64,000 bases of DNA from Silene conica. Taxonomy: Eukaryota > Streptophyta > Magnoliopsida > Caryophyllales > Caryophyllaceae. Position 1 is the first letter of the stretch. Each line of letters begins with the position of its first letter. Under the pieces are notes generated by a model. It searched no databases, had not been told where the DNA came from, and saw only the letters and a program-made list of their open reading frames with translations. The position numbers were made by a program, and so were the translations under genes. The DNA is taken from assembly GCA_029255685.2 (NCBI GenBank), contig CM055317.2, positions 77,799,460 to 77,863,459 on the forward strand. Reading direction: 5' to 3'. Below are positions 1-11,324 of the stretch, piece after piece.

Positions 1-178
1 TAGTGCTTAATATCCCGAGTTAAACATAGTTGGAAATCTTGGCTAGTAGCTAAGTGTTTGAGGATTGATTGTATTATTGTTATTGTTTGAATAATAATAC
101 AAGTTGGGGTGTGGTCAATTGCATAACAAAATATTGTGTCTTTGCATTCTTATATTATTTGTACCAAAAACCCCAACA
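1..178 (+). repeat. 5' LTR of Copia element A (partial)
   Basis: Nearly identical to 1720-1896 and ends in CCCCAACA. The LTR begins with TGTTGGG (seen in the 3' copy), giving the TG...CA ends usual for LTRs. Confidence 0.92.
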
Positions 179-180
179 AA

Positions 181-193
181 TTTGTATCAGAGC
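181..193 (+). other. Primer-binding site of Copia element A
   Basis: TTTGTATCAGAGC lies two bases after the LTR end. It differs at one position from the standard Copia site TGGTATCAGAGC, which is complementary to the 3' end of initiator tRNA-Met. Confidence 0.85.
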
Positions 194-202
194 TACGACT
201 CG

Positions 203-1436
203 ATGGAGAAAAGTTTTGGTACAAAGTTTGAGATGGAGTTGTTCAATGGTAAGAACAATTTCTCGTTGTGGCAAAGCATGATAAAAGAAATTCTCATACA
301 ACACGAGTTGTATGCGACTCTTGAAGACAAGAAGCCTGATGATGTTCAAGTTCTCAAATGGGAGGACATGGAATAGCGCGCGGTTAGTACAATCCGGTTA
401 GCCCTTGCACCTGAAATCAAGTATAGTGTGTTAGAGGAGACAAATCCAAAGGAGTTGTGGACCAAGTTATGTAGCATTTATAATGCGAAGTCTTTGGCTA
501 ATAAACTATTCTTGAAGAAAGATCTTTTCGAGCTCGAGATGGTAGATGACGGAGATTTGAGGGATCATTTAAACAAGTTCAATGACTTGATCACCCAATT
601 GGCGAGTTTGGATGAGACATTCAGAGAAGAAGACAAGGCAATAATGTTGTTGGCGTCTCTTCCCAAAAAGTATAACACGATTATCACTAGTTTACTTGTG
701 GGGAAGACAACATTGGCCTTAGATGAGACCGTTGTGGTTTTGCTTGAGTCCGAAAAGTTGATGAAGCAAGGAGACAGTGGTTCTTCAATGATGGAGGAGC
801 TTTTGTGGGTGAATATCGTGGCAAGAAAAAAGGCGGTTGGAAAAAGCACAATCCTAATATTAATTGTTTCTATTGAGTTAGGTCATATACAAACTATGTG
901 TCCTAAGGTAAAAGAAGATTTGAAGGAGTTGAAAGAACTTGTGGAGGTGGGGTTGTAGCTATGGTGCAAGCCAATGATGACGAACTCTTAATGGTTCATG
1001 GGGAAAAGGAGCCTAAGGAGAGTTGGGTGTTAGATTCGGGAACTTCCTATCACATATGTAGAAGAAGAGAGTGGTTTTCTTTTTATGAAAATGTGAAGGA
1101 AAGATGGTTAGTTTGCCAAATGGTGATAGGGCAAAGATTGAAGGGGTTGGTGAGGTTAAGGTAAAACTTAACGATAGTCAAGTTAGAAGGTTTGGTGATG
1201 TTAGATACATACCAAACATTAGTAGAAATTTATTCTCATTAGGTAGATTAGATTCTAAGGGTTGTAGCATTCATGTTAAGAATGGTGTTTTGGAGGTCAC
1301 TAAAAATGGTAAGGTGATTCTCAAAGGTAAAAGAGGTAAAACTAACTTATTCACATTTGATGGATTATATGATGAAGATGAGTTAGTTCAAGGGGAGGTG
1401 CTCTCAAGTGAAGGGAAGATGCTTCCAGTAAAGTAG
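203..1436 (+). pseudogene. Copia gag-protease remnant, multiply broken
   Basis: The reading frame opens with ATG at 203 and has a premature stop at 374-376. It then continues in the same frame through a UBN2-type gag segment (about 428-780; NKLFLKKDLFELEM, then LNKFNDLITQLASL). Frameshifts follow near 790-960, and the CCHC zinc knuckle is damaged (GHIQTMC survives). The protease motif VLDSGTSYHIC reads from about 1027. Another frame change near 1105 leads into a protease C-terminal region (IPNISRNLFSLGRL) that stops at 1434-1436. A short MIDKFKIMLGL tail at about 1452 resembles the very end of a Copia polyprotein, so one large deletion joined the protease region to the 3' end. Not functional. 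Confidence 0.85.
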
Positions 1437-1492
1437 GGTCGCTCCGCTCGATGATTGATAAGTTCAAAATAATGTTGGGCTTAAGGGGGGTT

Positions 1493-1896
1493 TGTTGGGA
1501 AAGTAACCCCAACATTAGTAATGAGCTAGTGACATAAAAGTCTACGTTTTAAGTTAGATTTAAGTTACTATTACTTATATTTTGTATGTTAAATTGTCTT
1601 AGTAGTAAATATTAGGAGTTAACCTTTGAATGAAATAAAGACTATTTATGTATTAGGTAAGTTAAGACTTAGGACCTTATATAAATAAGGGTCACTAGTC
1701 ATGTTGGAAAATACGAGTGTAGTGCTTAATATCCCGAGTTAAACATAGTTGGAAATCTTGGCTAGTAGCTAAGTGTTTGAGGATTGATTGTATTATTGTT
1801 ATTGTTTGAATAATAATACAAGTTGGGTTGTGGTTAATTGCATAACAAAATATTGTGTTTTTGCATTCTTATATTATTTGTACAAAAAACCCAACA
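1493..1896 (+). repeat. 3' LTR of Copia element A (404 bp)
   Basis: Starts TGTTGGG and ends CCCAACA. A G-rich polypurine tract lies immediately upstream. The last 177 bases match the partial LTR at the window start with a few substitutions. The LTR ends about 280 bp before the TATA-like box of the GTE gene. Confidence 0.93.
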
Positions 1897-2174
1897 GATG
1901 AAATGAATTGAATTGAAAAATAGAACGGATGGTGAGAATTTGATTGAAAAATGAGATAAATGGTGTAGGTTGAAATTGAATTTGCAATTGTTTTTTCGAT
2001 TTACACACTATGTATGTGAAATTTTGTGAAATTCTCACCTTTTAAGAGGACTCGGTATTTGGAAAGAAATATTTTAGTTTTATCAATTTTTTAATTAAAG
2101 TAATACTTGAAATTTAATATACCACCTCTAAATAGTTTTGAAGTAGTATCCCAAAAATCGGAAAGTGGAAGTCA

Positions 2175-2182
2175 TATAAAAA
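2175..2182 (+). promoter_or_regulatory. Candidate TATA box of the GTE gene
   Basis: TATAAAAA lies about 60 bp before the first likely 5'-UTR sequence (AACGCAGCAG, about 2221) and 200 bp before the first splice donor. Position and sequence fit a plant core promoter. The transcription start itself is not visible. Confidence 0.45.
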
Positions 2183-2237
2183 GAAGAGTATTCTTGCAAC
2201 AATAGCAGTAAAAATAAAAAAACGCAGCAGGAAAAAG

Positions 2238-2270
2238 ATGGCCGCCGTAAACCGAAACGACAAGACTTGA
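2238..2270 (+). CDS. Possible upstream ORF in the GTE leader (10 codons)
   Basis: ATG GCC GCC ... TGA encodes MAAVNRNDKT in the non-coding first exon, in a good plant context (AAGATGGC). It ends before the leader intron (2382-2507, GTACGT...TTCGCAG) and well before the main start at 2528. If the transcript starts upstream of 2238, it could reduce translation of the GTE protein. No evidence of use is visible. Confidence 0.35.
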   Translation: MAAVNRNDKT

Positions 2271-2527
2271 GTGTTGAGTTCACTACTTCACTTGTTCTTG
2301 TTCCAATTCCAAGTTCATCCTCGGCTCCTCCTGAGTGCTGTCTTGGAATTATTTGTGTTCGTTGTTCGCTTCTCCAATTTGGTACGTCTCCTTCTTTATA
2401 TTCTTCTTCTTCTTCTTCTTCTTCTTTATATTCTAATCTCTTATTTGATTAATTGTTTACTGTGCTAATTAATTACTGATATTCATTCCGGCGGCTTGTT
2501 TTCGCAGGAAGCGTGATTATTAAGAAA

Positions 2528-5500
2528 ATGGAGGGTGATGTTGGTTTGGAAGAATATGAGGTTCGAGTTAATCAAGTTCTATCACAAGTCGATAAGGTTT
2601 GTATAGATTCTATCTTCTAATCAATTTGTTTACGAATTATGAACCGAATACTTGCCGTCTAATTCGATTTTAGGTTTTTAGGTAGATAGGGATGCTGGAT
2701 AACGATAAGAATGACTCTTACGTTGTGTTTGGATTGAGGGTTTTGGAAGGAAAATAAAGGGAGGGAGAGTAGGGATTTAGAATCTGGGAAGGGGAAGGGG
2801 AAGGGGAAGGGGAAGGGGAGGGGGAAGGGGGAGAAAATCTGTCCACATTAGGAGAGATTAGGGGTTGTTTGGTTGCCTATTGAAATCACGGGAATTGGAA
2901 AATCATGGGAAGTGGAAAAATTGAATCTTGCTTGTTTGCCCAATTTATGGGAATTAGAACTTGTAGGAAGTCACTTACTAGCCCCTCTAGGTGAGTGAAA
3001 GTTCCGCATGAATTGGAGTTCCTACCTCCAACCAAACAACATTTACATAATTCACGTGATTTTCAAGTTCATATGAATTTAATCTTTCCGGGAATTTTAT
3101 CTTCCCATGTCGAACCAAACGACCCTAGGAAATTGTATCCATATTTCATTTGACCTCCCCTCCCTTTCTCTTCCCTCCTTTCCCCTCCCCTCCGTTTCCC
3201 TCCATTTTTCTTATCCAAACACATCCTTAGTCTGTGTAGACGCCACACTTCCAACACTTGATTTTGATCATGTAGCCGTGTAGGTGCTAATGCTATGGCT
3301 ATGACCAAAAACAATCAACATTAATTCAGTGCGTTTGTTTTGTTTTGTTTTGTTTTCAGATTGAGCAGAAAGTTATTGAGATTGATCATTTCTACGTCAA
3401 CAACACTAAAACCCAACCCAATCTCTCTAAACCTGGATCAGCAACTAAGGAGAAAGATAAGGATAAGGATATGGATATGGATAAACTTGTTGCTAACGGA
3501 AATAAACACCAGGATGTAGCTACTAAACAAACTATTGCAACTAAAAGAATGCAAGAGCTAATACGCCAGTTTGGAACTATATTAAATCAGGTCGCTTTTC
3601 ATATTGCTTTTCTTTTTTTCCATTAATTCTCTCTCTCACTCTCTCTCTACTATCACTTACTTGTTGCTCTTCTATTATCGCAACCCTAAGGATGTCAACA
3701 TATAACCCCCTTACCCTCCCATAGGTCGGAGTCTTTGATTGTGTACCTGTGTTTACACCATTCTTATATCCTTGTTACGACTGCGTGTCATATTGAGTAC
3801 GTGAGGTTGTGGCCAAATACGATGTTCTGCCCCTTTCTCCATACCCTTTATATGTCTCCTGCTTAGGATATTGGGTCCGTGAGATTGTTATGGCCAAATA
3901 GGATGTTAAAACCCCCCTTTTTGCCACTAGATGACTATCCTTTTATCAATTTATCCCATACCCCATACCCCATACCCAAAGATCCTAAAACATTTTCTTG
4001 TGTGTTTTTAGCCAAGAAATATCTGAAAAACATCTCAATTTATCTCTTCTCTTTAGATTTATTACACGTTTTTACCAACAACTTTCTTATATTTTAATAC
4101 TTGGTTCACTTTTAGGGTGTGTTTGAATTAAGGGTTTTGGAGGGAAAAGAAAGGGAGGGAGAGTAAGGGATTTAGAATTCTTTGTTTGGGTGGAAGAGAA
4201 ATGGAGGGGAGAGATTTGGAGGGATCCATTTTCTCTCCTCCAAGACAAATCAAAATCTCTCCATAATAGGAGAGATTTGGAAGGAAATTGTATCCAAACA
4301 CCCCTATTTCATTTTCCCTTCCCTCCCCTCCCTTTCTCTTCCCTCCTTCCCCCTCCCCTCCCTTTCCCTCCATTTTTGTTATCCAAACACGCCCTTAGGG
4401 TGTGTTTGGATAACAAATTAAGAGGGAAAGGGAGGGGAGGGGAATGGAGGGAAGGGAAAGGGAAAGAAAGGAAAGGGAGGGGGAATGAAGCTGAGTTGTT
4501 TGGATAGTTTTCCTTCCAAATCTTGCCAACAATGGAGAGATTATAATTTGGTCTAATGGAGAGAAATTGAATCCTTCCATTTCCCTCCCCTTCCATTTCC
4601 CTCCTTCCATATATTGTAACCAAACAATAGAAATTGAATCCCTTCATTTCCCTCCCCTCCGCTTCCCTCCAATTCTCTCAATCCAAACACACCCTTAAGG
4701 TATTCCGTACCCTTATGTTTTACTTCCGTTTTCAAAATCGTTTTAATCTTTATTCTCGTTTTTACTTCCTAAGTTTATCTTGATTTTCTTGTGTTTTTCA
4801 CTTTTCTTTTTCTATATGTTTGCATTTTGAGCTGTGGGATCAACCACGAACGCTTCTAAAGGATGATTCATGTCAGCCAACCCCAAATCATTTTGGGAAG
4901 GCTGTGATGTTGTTGTATAGAGTTTGAAGTTATGGGGCAATTAAATATTGGAGTGGGGTGGGGAGGGAACATGGTTTACTGGGATCCAACCATTCCTCCT
5001 CCGTGGAGATTCTGGAATCGGGAATTAAAAGAGAATTTTTACACTCCTTTTAGATCCTTAGAAAGGGCAATTTCAACTTAATAGAAGCAAACTGCAACTC
5101 GATTTCCAGCTATTCATGACCTTTTTTCTCTTTAAGAACTTTCTTTCCGACAACAGCTCCTGCTGAAACAATTGTAACAGCTCCTGGTAACTAAGAGGCT
5201 TTAATTTCAATCCACTTTCCAAAATGATGTGAACCCGTAGAGACTCCTCATACCCTTGTGTAGATAAACAGGTGCCCAATAGTGATGCCGATGATCAATA
5301 TTGGGACGTTGTATGGGTGCTCTGATTTGCAGTCTGATATGACATTTATTTGTTGTTCATTTTGGTTAAAATTCACTCTTATTTATCCTCTTTTAATCTT
5401 CTCTTAGCCCATTGCTGTTTGTTTATATCTTCACTGTTGTGCTTCCACGTTACACCTTCCCTTTCTCCTTTTTCTTGGGTTTTGTCTCATTTAGTTCCTT

Positions 5501-8500
5501 CTCCTTTGCGTTTGATGTGTTTAAATGCTGTATGGAACTCCTTCAAAGTCTTCACTTTTTTAATGTGCTGAATTCAGGGTTTCTGGTTTTTGGCTTGTAG
5601 ATCAGTAAGCACAAGTTTGCATGGCCTTTTATGGACCCCGTTGATGTTAAAGGGCTTGGCTTACATGATTATTATGAGGTACAAATCTTATTCTTATTAA
5701 TTTTATTATGTCTTTTGACGTTTTTGTTAATTTATTTAGGCCTCTTCCCCTCATAATGTTAAAGTTTCGGAAATAATTATGATCATTAATTATCATCTAT
5801 AGGGTTTTGGGGTGATTGAAATGTTTCCACCATTCATTTGCTCATAAAGTATCTTTTGCTTCGCTGTTGAAAATTGATGCCTTAAATTTGCTTTTTGTTT
5901 CAACCAGATAATTGAAAAGCCTATGGACTTTGGCACGATAAAGAAAAAAATGGAAGCGAAGGATGGTAGTGGATATAAACATGTTCGTGAGATTTATAGT
6001 GATGTAAGGTTGGTTTTCCAAAATGCTATGAAATACAATGATGAAAACAATAAATTTCATGTCATGGCGAAAACCTTGTTGGAAAAATTCGAAGACAAAT
6101 GGAGGCAATTTTTGCCTAAAGTTACAGAAGAGGTGAGGTTCTCATCGCTAAAACTGATCTTCATAAAGTTTCCCTCTGGTGCAAACATTACTAAGGGAAG
6201 CGCTGTATTTTGGTATGTCTTCGATTTCACTACAACAACCCGTCTACAATTGCAGGAGAAAAGGTACGATGATGAGGAAGTTGAGGTACAGCTGAATGTA
6301 CAATTAGCTCAGGAGGCTGCTTATGCAAAAATGGCAAGAGAAATAAGTAACGAGGTTAGTTTGGACAACGGAAATCTATTTTGCTTATAGATAATTTTCA
6401 TAGGTTTGTGCATGGTATCTTTTCTATAAATTATTGTCTGTTCCTCGTTTTCATGCCTTCTCTAATGAACCACTTAACATTTCAAGTGAACTACACAGTC
6501 TAAACTTTTCATGCCCACTAACTCCGTTGAAATTTTCGTTTTGATTGGTCTACTTCCCCAGCCTCTATTTAAAGTTGACAAACTTCCCGAACCTCTAAAT
6601 CGTAATATTCTAGGTCATCTTGGACTTTTTTTTTCAAACTGCAAACGCACTGCTCAGATTCTGCCAGCTTTTGAAAAATTGTTAAGCCTAACAGCTTGTT
6701 TGGATCGGAGTTGGTGGAGTTCATCAAATGAGAGAAGTATGAAAAATGAAGGCAGTGAGGCAACTATTATTCCCATATGATGAGTGGGAGCTCTTTGGCG
6801 AAGCGTTGGTTGGACCAGCGGTAGGGGAAGGGTAGCCGGGTTTAATTGGAGGAGGATAAAATAATGGGTTAGTTAAGAAAATAGATTAATTGTAAGTCTT
6901 TTATGTAATTTAGTAATTGTATAAACTCTGCAAAAGCAAAGTGAGACACAATTGTGATGGGGAAAGAGTACTTTCCTTGCTTACAAGGCCACAATCCTGT
7001 GGCTGTTATGGGTAGTTTTTCTCTTTGTTACTCAGACTCGGGTACGCAAATCTCAGAATTGCAAAACCCCTAAATCCCTGTACATGGTCAATAGTGTATC
7101 TTGACCAATTTTATGGACATCGATACGATACGTCAAATAAATCATAAAATTGTAAAATGAGTAAAAAACTAGGTACATTGAAATACAAAGGCCTTTCATA
7201 CTCTAAAAACACCCCGTAAATGTTAAGCAAAGAAGGCATCCGTGTCTTATCGGTATTTCATCTTCCATGTAAGTCGTCCCTTGACCCTTCTCCATCTTTT
7301 GCTCGTTCTGTCACTGTAAATCTGTATCCGTATCGTATCCAAATATTACATATCTGATACGTATCTCGTGTCGTACTCCGTACCGTGTCGTGTCTATACT
7401 GAATACGGCCCTGTCAGACCTGTCTGTGTAGCACAGGTTTTTTGACTACAATGCATATTTAGTAACTCGTCTTCCTCTTTCAACTTGAAAATAGACCTCA
7501 TTCCCCCAATCCACCTTGAGCAAAAGACCATTTCACTATCCTTGACTCTCACCGGAACCCCATAAAAGAAGAAGGAAATGGATTGCTGACTGTTGGCATC
7601 AAATGGGTGAAAGGATTAGTGGATTCTCGGAAATAACCCCAAAGTAACATATACTCTGTTAACATTCTTTATCGCTTTTAAACATTCTTGATTGTTTAAT
7701 AAAAGCAGTTTAAAATTCTCATGAGATAGAGACTAGAGAGATTATACTGCTTATTGGAGTTTGGGGTTGTCTCATCATGCCAGAATAGATGAATACCATT
7801 TTAATTTTTTTTTTTAATTCTGAAGGCTCTTCTAAGATTGTTTCGACCAAGGCCAAAGTGGACGAATACTGTAATTTTTCTTTGACTTTTTTTGTATCTA
7901 ATCCGTTGCGCTTTAAGCCAGTGTTTCTTTGTTACCATTGATAAAAACAATGTCACTTTTTGGTTTTACTACCTCCATCGGTCCATCCTGTTTCAATTGC
8001 CCCAATTTGACTATGGTGGCAGATTAATGTCAACTTTGACCGTTACTAAGTTGATATTTTTGTACCACAAAGTCACATAGGAATGACATGAATGCCGGAA
8101 TGGGACAGGAAAATTGAATCATTGAAACTCATTCTTTGTTTCAGCTTTTTGAAGCCGACATGCATCTGGAAGAGCTCAGAGAAACTTTGGTTCAAAGGTG
8201 CAGGTAAATTATCCACGCCCTTGTGATAGATTGATTATGTATAGTTTCTGTAAAATGCTGCAGTTGTTTTATCCGCGTGGCTACTATTCTTTGTCATTTG
8301 AATTCTGATATAGGATGTCTAATTTGTGATATCTTAGCTGCCAAAAAATTTATGATATCTTAGTTAATTATCATCATGATTTCATGGTATCGTGACATAT
8401 AATGTTTTTCTTAAATTCTTACCGACATCTTAATTGTAAGTTGTAACAATGCATAATTTACCACCATAATCCCGGGTTATACAATTATCCAACAGAAGAC

Positions 8501-11324
8501 TAAAGTTTCTCTTGCTCATTTGGTTTCTCTGAGCATAGAAGCTTCAGGTTTAGAGCATCTTGATATTTTATATATTTAGGTGGCACCAACATAATTAAGC
8601 TGCTATATTACTAGTGTAGATCCTGCACGATGAATTTTTATATTACTTATTCACGCTAAATTAACGTCTCATTATTTTTTTATATTTCATGTCATTATAT
8701 TTTGATATGAGAAAAAAAAATGAACAGAAAATTGAGTGATATCGTGAAATTTATATATTAATTATTTTTTTAATCACAAAATTAATAATTTAATTTTATA
8801 AACTTCTCAACTTGTTAAACATGAAGAAACTAATTTTCCCTTCTTTTCTTTGATTTTCTTAACTTATAATCAATTTTTTCAGAAAAAATAAAAATTCGCC
8901 AAGTCCAAATTTAAATTTGGATCCTCATATTCGAGTCCTTGTTTTTAAGATTTCAAGGATCTGACTCTCGGATCCTTACCCGTGTCGGATCCTCATATCC
9001 AAGTCCGAGCATCACTGTGTCAAAACATTCTCCAACAAAGTTTAGCAATTTTTATTTAGACTTGTATTTTATTTTAATTAAAAGTTTTTTTAATTTGATG
9101 AAAATTTATATTTTAATAAAAAATTAATAGTTTAATGTTCATTTGTTTTCTTAATTAAGTATATAAAGTTGGAGTGAAATTTTTTCCTTATTTTTTTTGG
9201 AAGGGAAAATATCGTTTCATTAATCAAAAGTCTCATGATCCTATCAAGTTTAGAAATTTTCTATTGATCGAAAATGTAGTTTTATTTGATTTTAATCGTT
9301 TTGTATTGCTTCCAACGACTTTTCACAAGGGGGGTTTCCAAATTTTCTAAAGTATTGACAAGAATCAAGTTCTTTTGACCAAAAAGTTTGTAACAGCAGT
9401 TTTATCTCCATAGGATCAACAATCAAGGCGTTAATCTTCCATTTAATTCTTGTCAAATAGAGGGAAAAATCTCACCACACGACGAGGAAAGACTCACCAA
9501 AAAGTGAGTATAAAACTCACGAAAATGTGAGGACAAGTTTCCAATAAAGGAGAGGCACGAAGTTATTAGCGTAAAAATTAAAGAACGAAAAACGGTGAAT
9601 TTGGGGCTTACCTCCACCAAAAATGGTAGACGGCAACCCCAGATGATGAATTAGGGTTTAGGTTTTTTTAGGGAGAATTTTAGAGAGAGAGAGGGAGAGA
9701 ATGTGCAAGATATGGCAAAGTATATGACTAAAAATAGATAGTAGAATGTGTCTTAGGCGAGAAAATTTTAGCTTTGTTAATCTTTTAATTCTAGTATATA
9801 GGGGATTACTGTAACATTGCAATGGGCTTAAGAGCATATTCTCTTGCGCATTTTGTTTCTTTGAGAGTTTGAGCTTAGAAGCTTGAGTTAAAGAACATTT
9901 GTTTCAAATCTCCTAGCAAACGTCAAAGGAAAAATGTATATATAACCGGTGAATTAAGGAAGTAGTAATCAATCTTTGAAGTTTTGAACTACCGTACTCT
10001 GTATTTACTATTTAAATAGGTTTCCACTAATTTTTGCAAACCTCTGATATTTCGGATGATAATTCCATTTCACGAGTTATATATATCTACTCCTATGCTT
10101 ACAGTCTATAGACAGTGGATTTGCATTTGCTGACCTTGATTTCTCATTTTTTGGAATATGCACATTTCACTTAGATAACCCAATGGACGGTGAATTGAAC
10201 ATTTTTTTGCTTATGCTGAATGATGTTTTGAATTTGTTATATAATATTCTTCACATTCCATCTCCAAAACGACAAAGTGAAGTAACACTTGACAGTTCTC
10301 GAACCTCCTGTTATTACCTGATTTAAAATCGATTGTAATCCAATTTCAGGAAAATGTCTACAGAAGAGAAAAGACAGCTCGGTACAGCTCTAACACGGCT
10401 GTCTACTGAAGACCTGAGTAGAGCTCTAGAGATTGTAGCTCAAAGTAATCCAGGGTTCATAGTGAATGCTGAAGAGGTCGACCTTGACATTGATGCGCAG
10501 GTAAATTACATATTACCCCTCTAACTTTAACATTGCGATTGAATTTGGGTCAGTCATTTTCAAGTTGTGCCTATTACCCTTTGTTTGGTTAGGGAATTTC
10601 GAGAGAGGGACGGAAGAGATGTGGAGGGGAATAATTTCCTTTGTTTGGATATTAAAATGGAGGTGGAGGGATTTGGAGGGGACGGAAAATGAATCCTTTG
10701 TTTACCTCCTACAAGGCGGATTATTCCTTTTCTAACTTAATAAAGGTATTTGCTTTCGGGTTGAGTTGGGTTAATTTGGGCGAGGTTAGTTGTGTGTCGC
10801 ACTCTGAGTTCTGACTCATCACCGTCAAAATTAACCCTAGGTATATTATTAACAGTTGGTCTTGCTTTAGACCAAAATTTTGGTCTGAAACCTTCAGACG
10901 AAATTTTGTAACCACTTTACAGTCAAATGTGACCATTATTGACAAACAAGTTATGATAAGCTGGGTTGACCACAATATTGTGGTTACATTTGACTATAAA
11001 ATGGTTACATATAGTCCGTCTGAAGCTTCAGACTAAAAGTGACGGTCTGAAACAAGAATTTGCCTATTATTAATGGTAAAATAATCCTGACTGACTTGAC
11101 TGCAGAGTGAATCTACTCTGTGGAGATTAAAATTCTTTGTGAAAGATGCGCTACAAGCGCAAGGCAAGCCTTTAACAAGCACTGCTGCCGACAACAATAA
11201 CGAGAAGTGTGAGAACAATAACAATAACAATAACAATGTCAATAATACCTCAAAACGAAAGAGGGAGATATGTGATGCCCTTGCCAAGACCACGAAGAAG
11301 AAGGCCAAAAAACTTGGATCGTAA
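2528..11324 (+). CDS. GTE1: GTE1/GTE6-like bromodomain-NET transcription factor (8 coding exons)
   Basis: Coding exons: 2528-2596, 3360-3590, 5601-5678, 5908-6132, 6256-6354, 8145-8203, 10350-10500, 11106-11324. All introns are GT-AG and the reading frame stays open for 376 codons, close to the length of Arabidopsis GTE1/IMB1 and GTE6. A leader intron (2382-2507) precedes the ATG. The bromodomain covers about residues 103-195, with the WPF shelf at 108-110 and the acetyl-lysine-binding Asn at 170 (KYNDENN). The NET domain covers about 255-321 and ends in VDLDIDAQSESTLW. The C-terminus has an Asn run and basic clusters (SKRKRE, KKKAKK) likely to act in nuclear import. Proteins of this clade read acetylated histones and regulate transcription; IMB1/GTE1 is linked to seed imbibition and GTE6 to leaf development. 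GTE1 versus GTE6 orthology is not resolved here. Every key bromodomain residue that I checked is present, so the gene looks functional. Confidence 0.93.
2788..2836 (+). repeat. (GGGGAA)n hexanucleotide microsatellite
   Basis: About eight GGGGAA-like units inside the purine arm of the intron-2 MITE; probably expanded from its GGGAGGGGAA core. Confidence 0.85.
2862..3125. mobile_element. Second Tourist-like MITE nested inside the first
   Basis: Ends GGGTTGTTTGGTT ... AACCAAACGACCC, flanked by TAG on both sides (2859-2861, 3126-3128). It interrupts the segment GGAGAGATT...GGAAATTGTATCC, which is continuous in the related MITE at 4115-4394. Confidence 0.7.
4115..4394. mobile_element. Tourist-type MITE, GTE intron 3, copy 1
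   Basis: 280 bp. Terminal repeats GGGTGTGTTTG ... CCAAACACGCCC. TTA at 4112-4114 and 4395-4397. Left arm purine-rich, right arm its pyrimidine-rich inverse, so the element could fold on itself. TTA duplications and the GTTTGG terminus are typical of PIF/Harbinger (Tourist) MITEs. Confidence 0.88.
4398..4694. mobile_element. Tourist-type MITE, GTE intron 3, copy 2
   Basis: 297 bp. Terminal repeats GGGTGTGTTTGGAT ... ATCCAAACACACCC. TTA at 4395-4397 and 4695-4697; the left TTA is shared with copy 1, so the two elements sit head to tail. Confidence 0.88.
7086..7440. repeat. Degenerate repeat in GTE intron 6 rich in GATACG/GTGTCGT
   Basis: Tracts such as ATCGATACGATACGTC and CCGTATCGTATCC, ending near GTGTAGCAC, resemble the interior of the hAT-type MITE at 16074-16455. 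Ends and target duplication are not clear; probably a decayed relative. Confidence 0.35.
8508..9900 (+). repeat. Imperfect ~60-bp direct repeats flanking 1.3 kb in GTE intron 7
   Basis: TTCTCTTGCTCATTTGG...GAGCATAGAAGCTT (about 8508-8565) recurs with changes as TTCTCTTGCGCATTTTG...GAGCTTAGAAGCTT (about 9838-9900). The stretch between has no ORF and no recognised domain. It could be a segmental duplication or the flanks of an old insertion. Confidence 0.4.
10570..10735. repeat. Fragment of purine-rich Tourist-type MITE in GTE intron 8
   Basis: Contains TTTGTTTGGTTAGGG, ATGGAGGTGGAGGGATTTGGAGG and a partial repeat of the GTTTGG terminus. Resembles the intron 2 and intron 3 MITEs but has no intact ends. 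Confidence 0.45.
10853..11064. mobile_element. Mutator-type MITE, 212 bp, in the last GTE intron
   Basis: Flanked by the perfect 9-bp duplication TATTATTAA (10844-10852 and 11065-11073), the length made by Mutator-like transposases. The ends are inverted (GGTCTTGCTTTAGACC versus GGTCTGAAACAAGAA), and inner segments also pair. A second 212-bp copy lies at 63075-63286. It ends about 40 bp before the final exon, close to the branch-point region, yet the acceptor is intact. Confidence 0.9.

Larger units (their letters stand above)
1..1896 (+). mobile_element. Copia LTR retrotransposon reduced to gag-protease (element A), left end outside window
   Basis: Two LTR copies flank a 1.3-kb interior. 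The first 178 bases match the last 178 bases of the LTR at 1493-1896. By alignment, about 227 bases of the 5' LTR lie upstream of the window. The interior holds gag and protease remnants and then goes straight to the last few codons of the polyprotein and a polypurine tract (about 1480-1491). Integrase, reverse transcriptase and most of RNase H are missing. It is therefore a non-autonomous deletion derivative. The right flank is GATGA; the left target duplication cannot be seen. Confidence 0.9.
2721..3226. mobile_element. Tourist-type MITE in GTE intron 2 (outer)
   Basis: Ends GTTGTGTTTGGAT ... ATCCAAACACATCC, flanked by TTA at 2718-2720 and 3227-3229. It is purine-rich on the left arm (GGGGAA repeats at about 2788-2836) and pyrimidine-rich on the right. 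Same family as 4115-4394 and 4398-4694. A second element is inserted in it. Confidence 0.75.

Noticed and set aside
4128-4735. Several overlapping ORFs rich in Gly/Glu/Lys or Pro/Ser/Leu
   Set aside because: They come from purine- and pyrimidine-rich arms of the intron-3 Tourist MITEs and appear on both strands.
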